DNA of 64,000 bases, from contig CM074698.1 of the NCBI GenBank assembly GCA_037367355.1, positions 248,001 through 312,000 of the forward strand, given 5' to 3'. This DNA is from Neoscytalidium dimidiatum (lineage: Eukaryota; Ascomycota; Dothideomycetes; Botryosphaeriales; Botryosphaeriaceae). Both the position numbers and the translations under genes were made by a program. Shown piece after piece: positions 11,131 through 22,110 of the stretch. The notes below the pieces were generated by a model that was not told the DNA's origin, ran no database searches, and saw only the letters and a list, made by a program, of their open reading frames with translations. The number at the start of each line of letters is the position of its first letter. Positions within the stretch are counted from its first letter, which is position 1.

Positions 11131-12738
11131 CATGTAGCGGGAGGCAGATCGCGGATCCATCTCCAAAGCAAAAAGCACTTTCTATTTCTATGCATCGCAC
11201 GACAACAGGGGAAAAAAAAAAGACGGGACCCCCAGTCATAATCCACGTGTATACGTGCTTAATTATACGGGGGAAATTTACGGTCGCATTCTCGGGCCGG
11301 GAAAAATAGTAACAATATCTTTCATGTTGGTCTATCACGACCATCTTTAATTATTACACCCTTTTTTTTTTTTCCTTTCCTCTTTGAAAGGAGAGGGCTA
11401 TTCTAACACCTATTCGTAACCTGCAGTTCAGCACAACCTCACATAACTAGACAAAAAACAAAATGCAAAACGCTTTCAAAAGCTCTCGATATCAGTCCTC
11501 TCGATTCAATCTCACTTCAAAGATCAGGTCCCAGCATTAATCACCTACTCTATTCCCTCGATATCTCGAAATGCCCAAACAACACCTGCTTTCCAAGCAA
11601 TATGATTTCGATCGCCCCCACCAAGATACCTTCTCGGATCAGTACCATTCCTTCTTCCTCACCGCCTTCTAGTGCTCTATTACATCAGGAAGAAATTGCT
11701 GCTTTCCAACCCAAGTGAGGGATCCCAACATCCGGAGATATGATACAAAAACCCAGTCCGGACTTGAGAGTCCGACATACAACCCCCCTTCCCTACCAAC
11801 CTCTCCCCACCTCTCTCATATCAGAGAATAAAGGAGATTTTTTTTCTCCTTCCCGCTGGTAGTAACACAGCAGCAAAAGGCGACACGACATGGAAAAAAG
11901 AGAAAGTAAAAAAAAAAGAGAAAAAGTGTCCGACCGCCCGTGCAACCACATCTCCACGTGGCAGCGGCAATGGGCAGACGCTCACCCGAGAAAACGGTCC
12001 CACATGAAACAAAACCCCTCGGGAACTGCAGATATTCCAAATCGAGCGACGTGCATGCCGAAAAAGAAAGGAAAAAGCAAGTAGGCGGGGCTTCCCAACG
12101 TCAGAGCCATATATGCATGCGCGGCCCGGGCGGGGCAGAACCGTTGTGGGATAGTTTCGGCTGGCCGGCAAAGGCGTTGCGCTAGTTGCGATCGAAGATG
12201 TACGCATATGCCCTTCGGCCAGTCGGTATGCTACTGGTCGTGTGTGTACCGCAACGACCTTCTATTTGTTCGCGGGCGACTCGGAGCCCTGGACGGGATT
12301 ATGGCCGGACGGGAACTTGGAGTCGGTGGTGAGCGTCTCTGCGGGGTTGTCTGGGGGTTGAATGGATGCGTTAGCCTTTCTATTATTCCTCGTTTCTTGG
12401 CGGAATGATGTAAGATCTTCCTCTTCGGCCATTGCTTGCCCATGCTTGCTATGGCCAATTCTGCCGTCTCCTGCTGGTAGGGAGATTTTCTGCTTCCGTG
12501 ACATCCCCGTACCCCTCTTAGTACGACAATGTGGTGCGTGTGCTTCTTGCATTGCAGTGGTGGTTGCGAGGTGCAGGACGTCGAACGGTTTGTGCAACGG
12601 TAGTACCAGGAAGCACTGACTGCTGCTACCGCGTGTACATGATACCAATGTCGTGCACCCTGCAGCTCCAATGGTGGTCGTACAAGATTGATCCATCCAT
12701 GCAAGAGTGGGGCGGGTAGGTTCCAGATCGTTGAAAGA

Positions 12739-14990
12739 CTAGGAGAGGGGGGAAAAATGAGAGTACTCACCATGCCTAGCGTAGAGACCGTATTCCTCGT
12801 CAACGTACTTCCCGACCTTGCCCGCCTCGACCTCTTTGCGTGTCAAGCCAAGCTTACCCTTAGGCAGACCCATGCTGCCAAGGAAAGTGACGGCGTCCCT
12901 CCACTCGCGATCTTGCCTCTTCTTGTCCCAACCAAGCTCGGCCGACATGAGGTCAATGACCTGGGGTAGAGCCTCAAGGGCGGCCTGGGCATTTAAGAAA
13001 GCGAGACGGGTGCGCCTGGCAATGACGTCGACCGCAGTTTGCGCGTACTCGTGACGGACAGCGTAACGGATCTCGCCATCGATGAAGGGGTACAGCGGCG
13101 AGATACGCTTGCCGCGAACCGGGTAACGCTGCTCAGTGGGCTCGGCGAGGGAGCAGACAGTCCAAGCACGATCGCCGTAAGCAGTGCAGAGGTGCTTGGC
13201 AACATCCGTCTCAACACCGAAGTGCTGAATGAGGTTGATGAAGAGCGTCTTGCTGTAACCGTGAGCACCGATAAGTCTGACCCTGTGGGTCTGACAAGTT
13301 CCATCCAGTGTAGCCTTTTCGTCGACGATATCAGTGCCAGAGATACGAGGGGGGTTGGTGACAGGCTTCGGCTGCAGATTGAATTCCTTGATGGCCTCGT
13401 CGACTGTCTGTTCAGCCATCTCACGGTAAGTAGTCCATTTGCCGCCAGCGCAGGTCATAAGCCCAGAGTCGGAAGTAGTGATTAGGTGGTTGCGGACAAG
13501 GCCTTCGGTCTTCTTTGCCTTGGGATCACGGACAAGAGGACGAATGCCAGACCAAGCGGCGAGGACGTCACCGCGGCGCACATTGATGTCCGGAGCGAGA
13601 TAACCACGAATTTCGTTCAGAATCCAGTTAATCTCTTCCTCGCCAGCGACCGGGTTCTGCTTTACTTCGGTGGGAGCGTCGGTGGTACCCGCGATTGTGT
13701 TTCCGTGCCAGGGCAGGAAGAAGATAACACGACCGTCAGAAGTAGAGGGATCGATCAAGCCCATATTCGAAGGACTGTAGTAACCGGGCAGGATGACGTG
13801 GACGCCGGAGCTGGGGGCAACGATCTCCTTGGTGCTTGGATCATCCATCTTGCGAATGGAGTCGGTGAACGGACCGGTAGCGTTGATAATGCCCTTGGCG
13901 CGGATGGAGAATTCCTGGGGCACCTTGCCGTTGGAGTCTTCAATCAAATCCCTGACACGGGCACCGTTGAGCCTGCCATTGGCGTCCTTTTCCAAGCCGG
14001 TGACCTCGACGTGGTTGACGATCGTGGCTCCGTAGAGCGCGGCAGTCAGGGCGAGAGAGACGTTCATGCGGGAGTCATTGTGAGCACCATCTGCGGGGCA
14101 TTAGCAACAATTGGATTCCGGGGCGGGGTTCAGCACGTACCGTAGTAAACCAGAGCACCGACGAGACCGGTCTTCTTCAGCATAGGGAAGGCTTCGAGGG
14201 CCTTGCTCTTGGTGAGGAAGTACGAGGTTTCGATGTTCTCGGAGCCAGCCAGGAAGTCGTAGAACTTGGTTCCAGCCCAGAAGTACGGGGCTTTCCACCA
14301 CTTGTCCAGAGGGATCATGATCGGGAGCCATTGAGAGAGATGCGGGGCCGTGTCCAAGAAATAACGTCTTTCGCGGAGAGCTTCAACGACGAGCTTGTAC
14401 CTGGGCTTTGGGTCAATCGCGAAGGCGGGGACTCGGGACGGGATTGGAGGGCAGGGCACTTACTGCGAGTAGTCGAGTTCCCAAACAGCCTTTTCCAGAT
14501 ACCTGACACCGCCGTGAACGAGCTTGGTGCTCTTGCTGCTCGTGCCGGAAGAGAAGTCGTCGCGTTCAACCAATGCCACTTTCAGACCGCGAGTGGCGGC
14601 GTCCAGAGCAATACCAGTGCCAGTCGCACCGCCACCGATGACCAGGAGATCGTAGAGGTCGTCGCCATTGGCGTCCCGAGGAGAGACTGAATCATCAGAA
14701 CCGAGCAGACCAGAGAAACCCTTCGCCGCCTTGTCCAGAGCCTGGGTGAAGTTGCGGGCGCAGCTCTTCTTCAAGTCGGCGATCTGCTCGTCGCGCGACT
14801 TGACCCTGGGGAAGTTCGGGGGGTTGAAGACGCCGCCGGGGCCGTAGGTGGGAGGAGGCACGGCGGCAGCTTCATGGCCGGGGATCTCGCGGGGCCGCAG
14901 CGAGGCGTAGAGGGCACCACCGCCGACGGTGGCAGCTCCGAGGGAGTAGAGGGCCGGCTTGAGGAAGCGCCGGGCGCCTTTGGAAGCCAT
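12739..14990 (-). CDS. GUT2: mitochondrial FAD-dependent glycerol-3-phosphate dehydrogenase
   Basis: Oxidises sn-glycerol-3-phosphate to dihydroxyacetone phosphate at the outer face of the inner mitochondrial membrane and passes electrons to ubiquinone (glycerol use and the G3P shuttle). Exons 14464-14990, 14141-14400 and 12739-14090 give 2139 nt, 712 aa, all junctions in phase (LDYSQ|YKLV; VYYD|GAHNDS). The N-terminus has basic residues and a hydrophobic helix (residues 12-30), fitting a mitochondrial presequence plus anchor. The FAD fold motif is [16 protein letters not shown] (115-130), followed by [22 protein letters not shown]. The usual C-terminal domain follows ([20 protein letters not shown]). 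Length is slightly above the yeast enzyme. The extreme C-terminus is uncertain: GGCATG|GTGAGT near 12767 looks like a donor, and the stop TAG ends a pyrimidine run like an acceptor. Family assignment is certain. Confidence 0.95.
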
Positions 14991-15411
14991 TGCTGGAGGG
15001 GGAAGAGCGGGCAGTGAGGGAGAGAGGGAAGGAGGGAGAGAAGCACTCGCCCGGGGCGGGCGGGTAGATATTGGATGGGCGGACTCTGCTGGGCGAGGCG
15101 CAGGCTGCGGTGGGAGCTGTTGCGCGGTGGGTAGACGGGCGCACGTGTCGCGGAGCTTGGGCGCGTTGGCACGCCAGAGCCGGCCCAGAGCAGGGCTCAA
15201 TCGAGTCAATGGGAGCCCACGAAATTTTCCCGATGAGTGCGCAGCAGCCCCGGCGTCGCTGTGGTCGCGCGCGCAGGTGGCAGGCTCAGCGAGCTGTGTG
15301 TGTCGCGGCGCGCTGGAAGCTGGGGCTGGAGCAATGACGCAGCGCGCACGGTAAGAAGGCCGAGCGCCACGCCGGAGGGGGAGGCGGAGGCGGAGGAGCG
15401 TGGAAGTGTGG

Positions 15412-15525
15412 GAGCGTCCAGCGTCCGGCGTTCAGCGTGCAGCGTCCAGCGTCGAGCGTGCAGCGTCCAGCGTCGAGCGTGCAGCGTCCAGCGTCGAGCG
15501 TGCAGCGTCGAGCGCCCAGCGTGCC
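15412..15525. repeat. minisatellite of AGCGTNN heptamers, 21-bp higher-order unit
   Basis: About 16 tandem heptamers of form AGCGTSS (S = G or C). At 15434-15496 three perfect copies of the 21-mer AGCGTGCAGCGTCCAGCGTCG occur, with degenerate heptamers on both sides. It lies about 420 bp upstream of the GUT2 start codon. A related repeat in the opposite orientation lies at 60281-60325. Confidence 0.95.
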
Positions 15526-16968
15526 ATGTGTGCCCCTCCTCAGCGCGCCGCCGTGTGGCCGCGACGCCCGACTGGCCTCAGGTCGGTCCACAGTTATGAG
15601 CTCAGGCGCGGGCTGCCCACACTGTCCCTCAATTCCACCATCGAGATCCTTCCATCTTTGTCAAGGCCCGCTCGCCAAACCTGCCGTATAGCTGCGCCGG
15701 CCTCCCGCCCATGTGACTCCGTGTCCGCGGGAGGTCTCGACGCTCCGCCGCCTCGTCTTGCGCCCGCTCCCCAGCTGCCAAGCGAGCCCAGAGCAGGCCC
15801 AATGCTGACGCCCCTGAGTCCCGATGGGGCCCTGCACGCTCTCTTCGTGTGCGCGACGCCCGACAACCTTCGACAGCTCCCTGTTGGGCGCCGTCCAGCT
15901 CCACGCAGCTCCACACAGCTCCCCGCTGGTCGGAGCGTCGTGCCGGGATCGCCGGCCGGGATGTCTCCTGCACCGTCGACATCGACATGGCCATCTCCGT
16001 GCCTGGGGCCGAATCTCCGTCCTGTTCCAAGATTCCGCCGCCGCCTGGAGAACAGCGGGGACTCTTCCATCCCATTACACGACAACACGTCATGCATCGT
16101 GACTCTGCCATCGCCCCCATCCTCCACCCCGCCTGTGTCCGGTTCTTCTCCGACCTCGCCCCTCGATGCCCCCTCCCTGCCTCCTGCTGACCCTGCGGCC
16201 CCTATCTTGCTTGCCAATAAACTGCATCTTAGGTAAGCTTCGTCCTCTCCTGTCGCTGAACTGCGTCCGATTCAAATGCGAGCGATGAATGGATCCTGTG
16301 CCAGTCAAGAGCTGTGCGAATGGCCACTTGAAGCCGGTACTCTCCCCTGTTACGTCAGCCATACGTATAACGTGGCCTCAAGACCAGCATGCGGAATGCC
16401 AACTGCCAGTCTCTGCCAAACCGCAAATACTCGACGTGACGTGCATTTGCTTCTCCACATCATGAGGCGAACCCAGGCCTCCCATGCTTGGAGAACCTGG
16501 CACACTTGACGGTCCTAGTGGGACCACTCCGAAAGACCGGAAAGAGCGATCCAGCTGACAAGGAAAGGCTATGGCATTCACCAAACTCTCCGACTTTCTT
16601 CCAATTACCACTGTCGTTTCCCAGTCGGAATTCACCCCAAGATCAGAAATGCTCTTTTCCATCACCAGCAGTGGGCATCCATAGCCACAGAACGAAGTGC
16701 ATTGGCGTTCGAGATTTGAGCCTGGATCATTTTGTCATGTCAAACCTCCGGGACATCGACTCTCGGCCTCCCTCGGAGGTAACTCCTTTCCGCCCTGCCA
16801 CGCCTCCAGACTATCACTTCTGAGCTTCCTTGGAGACACGTCTATTCACCGAGAAAATGGCCTCAGGAGAGGATTGAATGCCGTATTCTGCAGATTGTAA
16901 CCATGGGAGTGCGATCTCCTTCCAGCTCCGGGCAGGAAAGCACGCAGGCCTAGGACAACATCCCCAAT

Positions 16969-17066
16969 GGCCGCATGGCCCAATGGCAAGGCGCTTGACT
17001 ACGAATCGAGAGCTTCCAGGTTTTCATTCTTTTTCCATGCCCGAAAAAGTCCTGGAAATGCGATGT
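16969..17066 (+). pseudogene. tRNA-Arg(ACG)-like gene with disrupted T-arm
   Basis: The 5' half is a good tRNA: acceptor strand GGCCGCA (16969-16975), A-box-like TGGCCCAATGG, anticodon stem CTTGA/TCGAG with loop CTACGAA giving anticodon ACG (17001-17003). The T-stem strands CCAGG (17016-17020) and CCTGG (17051-17055) are present, but the 7-nt T-loop is replaced by 30 nt containing a perfect hairpin CTTTTTC/GAAAAAG (17029-17049). The internal B box (GGTTCGANTCC) is therefore lost. The 3' acceptor is only partly complementary (TGCG). Probably a decayed or insertion-damaged copy. Confidence 0.6.
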
Positions 17067-17464
17067 TGCTCGTAGGATGTAGGTTGAACCTTTTTTTTTT
17101 TTTTTTGGTCTGCCAGCGGCGCTGGTGGCGCTTTGTGCGCACGGGCCGTAGGGAAACATAGCCGAGCTGCAGGGACCCCGGTACATCCTGCGTCCCAACA
17201 ACCGGGCAGAGCCTCTTGCATCTGGATGCTTAATTTTCGGTCTATTTTTCCGTCATCATCCAGCAGCCTGTTCGCTACGAGTCGTCGTCGGCACCTCGAC
17301 ACGTATGATCAGGAGATGTGCGGTGATTGATCAAGTTCAATTTTTCCATGCTTACTACCTAATAGTTCCTAAAATTCGTTATCATGCTTCGCTAGCATAT
17401 TCAACGTACAACAAAACTTCTTCGAGCACGCACCAGTAGCGGCCGCAGCATAGTATATCCTTGC

Positions 17465-19313
17465 TCAAAAGGTTATCAAAACCGCTTCCCCATGACCCAC
17501 AAAAACGCCCTCGCTACCTGCCACCTTCTCGACCTTCTCCTCCCCCACGATCCTGCCCTCCCCGTCCACCGTCCTCCCAGCCCACTCAATCCCCTCCGCC
17601 GAATCCACTGCCGGCGCAGTAAGCCTCCTCACCTCCAACAAGCCATCATTCCTCCCCCTCCCTGGCACCCTGACCCTCCTCCCCACCACCACCCCCGTCG
17701 CACTCCGCCCGTCCGCCAAATCGACCGCAACCACGTGCCTCAACGCCTCCTCCCCGTCCCCACCCACCCCATAAACACCGTACACCACCCACCGCTCCTC
17801 CTCCACCACCACCGCAACCCTCGACCCCGCACCACCACCACCACCACCACCACCCAACGCCCCCGCCACGACCAAATGCGCATAGTACCCAGGCTTGACC
17901 GCGCCCCCGGGCCACCACGCCGCGTACCGATACCCGGTCCCCGCGTGGAAGAACAGCCCGCGCGCGTCCGTCCGCGCGGCCGCCCACAGCGCGTAGTCGA
18001 CGGCCCACAGCGCGGCGCCGAAGACGTCCGACACGCCGGCCGCGCCCTGGCAGGCGACGCTGTTGGTCTCGCCGATGACGTACGGGAGGCGGCGGGAGGC
18101 CGAGGCGGCCGCCTGCGCGACGAAGGGGGCCAGGGCCCGCGTCAGGTGCGTGTGGTTGAGGAGGGTGCCGGCGAGCGAGACGGGCGGGGAGCCGGCGCAG
18201 GCGGCGCCCATGTACTGCGTTCGGTCTTCCGTTAGCAGATCGAGCAAGGGGAAGAAGAGGAAGGAGGAAGGAGGAGGAGGAGGAGAAGGAGGAGGAGGAG
18301 GAGGACGGCGAGGACGAGTTGGTGATGCGGTTGCGGCGCTTACCGCGTGCTCGGAGAACGTCTTGGCCAGCCCTGTCGACGCGATGCCCGCGTCCAGCGC
18401 CGTCTCGGCCGTCCACGGCGTCGGGCCCAGCTGCGCGACGCCGGCGGCCGCGCTGGCGAAGACGCCGGCCTGGAAGCGGGGTGCGGCCAGCGAGAGGTTG
18501 GCGCGGATGGCGCCGGCGTAGTCGAGCCACTGCGCGACGTAGGTCTCGAGGGACCAGGTGGCGTTGGTGCGGTTGACGGGGAAGGCTGGGGGAGAGAGAG
18601 AAAGGTCGTAAGTTGCTTGGAACGCGGAGAGGGCGGAGGGCGGGAAACGGTAGGGAAAGTGGTGGGTGGAGTTGTGTGGGCCATGCTTAGGAAGGGTGAA
18701 GCTTACCGTCGAACTCGTTCCCTATCTCGAACGCGTCAATCGTCTCGCCCAATGCCTGCCACGCGCTCCATGCTTCAAGCACCGTCTGCGCTTTCCCTGC
18801 TTCGCCGTCGAAGAAGTTCAGTCCGTAGACGTACTTCGTCCCGTTTGGGAACGTCTTGAAGGACTCGAAGAACGCTGGTCCTATAGTCAGTGAGTCTGGC
18901 TGGTCGGCGCCCGGGGAGGAAAAGTTTTGGATCAGCGCCACTGTCTGGTCTGGGATGAAAGTCGCATGGTTCTGGGTTGTGCCGCCCACACGAATGTGTG
19001 GAAGTGTGCCTGTGATTGACTGAATGTTGGAGAGGAGCTGGTGGGAGAATGTGTTGGGGTGACTGTTTGAGAGAGTCAATATCTGAATTTTGATGTAGAG
19101 ATGTATAGTGGATTCAAGCGCGTACGTTAAATTTCCGGCGTAGTCAACTATGTAGGAGAGTTCGATGGAGTAGGAGAAAAATGCACTATCCACCGTCTGT
19201 GTTCCGGGGGGTGTTCGTGGTGGTAGATTGAGTGTGATGGTGGTGTTGCCATGGCTATGCGCTGACACGATTATTAGCAACGCGAACGCTGCCAGATTCT
19301 TCACAGAGGCCAT
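17465..19313 (-). CDS. secreted glycoside hydrolase family 79 (beta-glucuronidase-like)
   Basis: Predicted extracellular retaining glycosidase of family GH79 acting on glucuronic-acid-containing polysaccharides or glycoconjugates. Exons 19126-19313, 18707-19062, 18344-18585 and 17465-18214 give 1536 nt, 511 aa, all phases consistent (GNLT|HPNTF, EFD|AFPVN, SEHA|YMGAA). A signal peptide lies at residues 1 to about 20 (LAAFALLIIVSAHS). GH79 landmarks are PHIRVGGTTQNHATF, EIGNEFD with the acid/base Glu about 179, and YVIGETNS with the nucleophile Glu about 311. A beta-rich GH79 C-terminal domain follows from about residue 340. A glycine run there (about eight Gly) is encoded by a CCA-repeat on the plus strand. 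The third intron holds a long pyrimidine tract on the coding strand. Substrate cannot be told from sequence. Confidence 0.88.
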
Positions 19314-20103
19314 ATTAAAATGCAAATGGAGGTTTCCCCGCAGTCTTGTGTGGGTGTCAGGCCGCAGCGGTCTCTGATATACCATTTACCAGAACCTCCC
19401 CAGTGCCCGATCCCGTACGGTCGTCAGCCGCTTCAAAAGCCGATCTTCCAATGGCGTGCCGGAAATTGCGGTAGAAGAGACGAAAGAAGGAATAATCGGG
19501 TACTGCCAGACCCTGTTTGGTCCTGTTTTGTTCACAATGCCCGAATAGCGGGGAAGATGTGGGGTCCCCGCCTTTCGGGTACCTTGTTCTCCAGCGAGAT
19601 CTCGGATTGTGGGCAGTACGGGGGAGCCGAAAGCCTGGTGCTAATGTTTAACAAGAGCCTCATCTTAATCGAGAATTGTTTGAGAACTTTATTTCCCATG
19701 ATGAGGTGGCAGCATGGCATCATGAAGTTGACACATAACTAGGGCTATATAACATTATCTATTTGCCAATTTCTTAGCTTAGCATGTGGAAGAAGTTAAA
19801 CATCACAACGCTGCTTCGCCTTTGTCTTACATAGATCCCGTTCTCCTTGTAATTCGATTTTAATGCTTGGGTTGATAGCTTGCCTGTCTCCGCAAGGAGA
19901 TCTCAGGTCTGATACGGTGGCGGGGAGGGCTTATCCCCATCGTTCTTTCGTTGCACTTCAGTTGCCAAGTCGCCTTTCTCAACATCCTCAGGCTGCTCTT
20001 CCTCACTGCTTCCTACGCGCAACAAACGAGTAAGCCGATGTTGCACGCGGTCATACATACTCTGAGGTGCGCGTCCCTGCGTCTGTAACGTTGTCCGATT
20101 ATG
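19314..20103. other. intergenic, GH79 promoter side
   Basis: The minus-strand GH79 promoter lies here. No open frame with recognisable similarity was found; base composition is AT-richer than the flanking genes. Confidence 0.5.
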
Positions 20104-21126
20104 CTATGCGCCCCCTCGTGTTTCAACCTCCTTAACGTTCTCCGGAGATCTCGTCCTAGTGTTGCTGATTTTCTCTTGCACTTCAGCCGTTTTCAAGTTC
20201 TTCTCCAACTTCTTCAGTATCTAATCTGCCTGCTTCAGCCTCTCCTGCAATTTTTCAGCATCCTTCTTTCGCCTTGCGCATCTCCCTATACGCCTTCTTC
20301 AATTTTTCCCCCCTGCTCATCTCCAGGCTTCTTGCATTCATCCCAGTCTGCGTCCCTGTCACATCCTTGCTTGTCAATCTTCTCAACTGTCAACGCTCCT
20401 TTCTCCTTTGTCTTTGTTTCCTCCCAAAGCCTCTCCAACACATCCTTATTCCTGTCCAACCTCACCCTCGTCGCCGACACTCTTCCCCCCACCCGCAGCC
20501 ATCCATTTCTCCTCCTGAAAACAACATAAAACTTGCATCCCGTACTCAAATTCGCCCCGCCCCACCTCCTCAACAGGAAACCATAATCCGTCCAGCAGGC
20601 GGCGCAGTGCCCATCCATGACCACAAACCGCGCCCCCCTCCCACACTTGCCCGCATGCGACAGCGTCCTCCACATGGCCCCATCAAGCATCTCCCCAGTC
20701 CCTGCAATCCGCAACGAGCTTTCCGTGCACGCGTACGTACGGGCAGGTGTTCCAGTCGCGCTCCTCGATCGTGCGCACAACGCCGCCGTACGACGCAGGC
20801 GTCCCGCCACCGTCGCCGGCGTCCACGCTGCCGACGCGGGCCCTGAGCTCCTGCCGCACCTTCAGCACGTAGCTGTGCTTCAGCGTCTTGTCCGACGCGA
20901 AGCCCGACAGCGGCATCTCTCCCGCAAGAGCGCGCGCGACGTGATCCTGCCTGACGCAGTAGAGGTGGTACAGGCGTTGCGTACCGTCCGCGCCACCACA
21001 CTCCTTGCTCCTCTTCTTCTTCTTCTTCTTCTTCTTCTTCTTCTTCTTCTCCTCCTCCTTCTTCTTCGCGAAGGATGAGTGGTTCCGCGGCGTGTCGGCC
21101 CGCTCGAGGATGGCAGTAGTATTCAT
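20104..21126 (-). pseudogene. degenerate F-box-family-like protein (paralogue of the gene at 54349)
   Basis: Reading the minus strand, the frame 20683-21126 and the overlapping frame 20286-20810 together carry the middle of the same protein family as the intact gene at 54349-55617. Matching parts are MPLSGFASDK with MPLEAFTKHD, IEERDWNTCPY with IEEREWRVCPH, and a Cys-rich C-x2-C-W/Y-TDY segment followed by a hydrophobic F-x-VVF/AVFF stretch. No F-box-like N-terminus is visible. The two frames join only through a frameshift or a 46-nt intron (GTACGC...GGGGAG). Downstream, Lys/Glu-rich coiled-coil-like sequence continues to about 20104 but is cut by stops and frame changes, including an in-frame TAG. 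A GAA/AAG microsatellite has expanded in the N-terminal part. Probably a decaying copy; a heavily spliced live gene is less likely. Confidence 0.55.
21010..21067. repeat. (CTT)n microsatellite
   Basis: About 19 CTT/CTC units; on the minus strand they read as a run of Lys or Glu inside the decayed F-box-like frame. Confidence 0.95.
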
Positions 21127-22110
21127 CGCCGCGAGGGACGGGGCCGGGCGTACCGTACTCCTTAGCTATGCCTAACATATTTCTTCGTTGGAGCGTTTTC
21201 AGATGATCAAGGAGGAGGGCGAAAGGCATCCTGGTGGATGGTGCAGTTGAGAAGCTTTAGGGCCGGTTATGTCATGCGACCGTTCCTTGGATTCTCTTTC
21301 GTTTCAATGGTGATACGATTTGGAAGCCAATGATCCTTAAATAAAGGGCAGCTGGACAAGTACAAGTATAGCGGACCATGGGATAGTGCTTTCCCATGAT
21401 CAAGGTCAACGATCGTCTCTCTGGTACGCCGTCATCATCGTCCTACTTGGAAGTAAATCTGAGTCACTCACCTACCGCTCACTCATTAGCTAGACAGTCT
21501 CGTGAACAGCTCACCATATAACGTAAAATCCGCTCTTAGTGGCTCGTGCAGCAACTAGAGACTACAAACTTAACCCAAATGAGAACCGAAGCTCCGTAGA
21601 GTGTAGCGTAACTAGCCCCATATACTAATGTATCCTTCTATCATATGGTACGAAAATAGATATGTACCGACGAGTTAAGGATCCACATACAGAAAATATG
21701 CCCCCCATCCTCCCAAACCCATCTGATGATTCAAATTTGGTGGTATCTCACAGAACATACGCATGCTAAGAAGTAAGACAAAAAGGGAACCCACGTCTAC
21801 AGTCCATCCCTCATATCGACGTGACAACATCCAAAAGAACTAGAATGCTCCCTCTTCCAATTTCAATTTCCGATTCGCATATCAATGAAAGAAGAAAAGG
21901 AATAGCGGAGAAAGGGTACAATAGAAGCGAGGGAGCAGAGTAGTGAATTCTTTTTCAATCTTTTTAAAGCAGTCAAAGAAAAGAACCGCCCAATTCAGCA
22001 AGTAGGCTGAAATGCCGCATCTACCTCTTTCGAAAGAGATTCAAAACAATCAAAAGCTTCCACCCAACACCTCTTTATTTCTATGATCCCAAGGCATGCA
22101 GTGGATAATA
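21127..22110. other. intergenic, AT-richer, no gene seen
   Basis: No frame of note on either strand. The part nearest 22110 should hold the 3' UTR of the PHO81 homologue. Confidence 0.5.

Larger units (their letters stand above)
5803..12738. other. ~7 kb region without a convincing gene
   Basis: No known protein domain appears on either strand. The stretch is full of simple repeats and homopolymer runs (poly-T at 6750, 6953, 7515, 7612, 7811, 11364). The first few hundred bases probably hold the RGS 3' UTR. The longest frame (6804-7379, minus, 191 codons) has no recognisable domain and runs through homopolymers. The final part should hold the 3' UTR of the dehydrogenase gene. A long non-coding transcript or large regulatory region is possible but not visible in sequence alone. 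Confidence 0.6.
14991..17464. other. intergenic region between GUT2 and GH79 genes
   Basis: Holds the GUT2 promoter (GC-rich, with the minisatellite at 15412-15525), an open frame of 278 codons at 15400-16236 that is largely the repeat read through, and a damaged tRNA at 16969. No family was recognised in the frames at 15.4-16.8 kb. 17067-17464 shows only a T run and AT-richer sequence likely to be the GH79 3' UTR. Confidence 0.55.

Noticed and set aside
12231..12803. 190-codon minus-strand frame downstream of GUT2
   Set aside because: Tested as a possible last GUT2 exon; no acceptor gave a sequence resembling a dehydrogenase C-terminus.
13039..14145. Plus-strand frames of 148 and 219 codons
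   Set aside because: Antisense shadows of the GUT2 coding exons.
15400..16236. 278-codon plus-strand frame
   Set aside because: A large part is the AGCGTNN minisatellite read as repeated Ala/Ser/Val/Glu/Arg; the rest is Pro/Ser/Arg-rich without family signal.
17492..18235. 247-codon plus-strand frame opposite the GH79 gene
   Set aside because: Shadow of GH79 exon 4; His/Pro/Arg-rich and explained by the GC-rich antisense strand.
21010..21067. Could the tandem repeats indicate a CRISPR array or transposon terminal repeat?
   Set aside because: They are simple microsatellites or minisatellites without spacers, flanking inverted repeats or transposase; the genome is eukaryotic.
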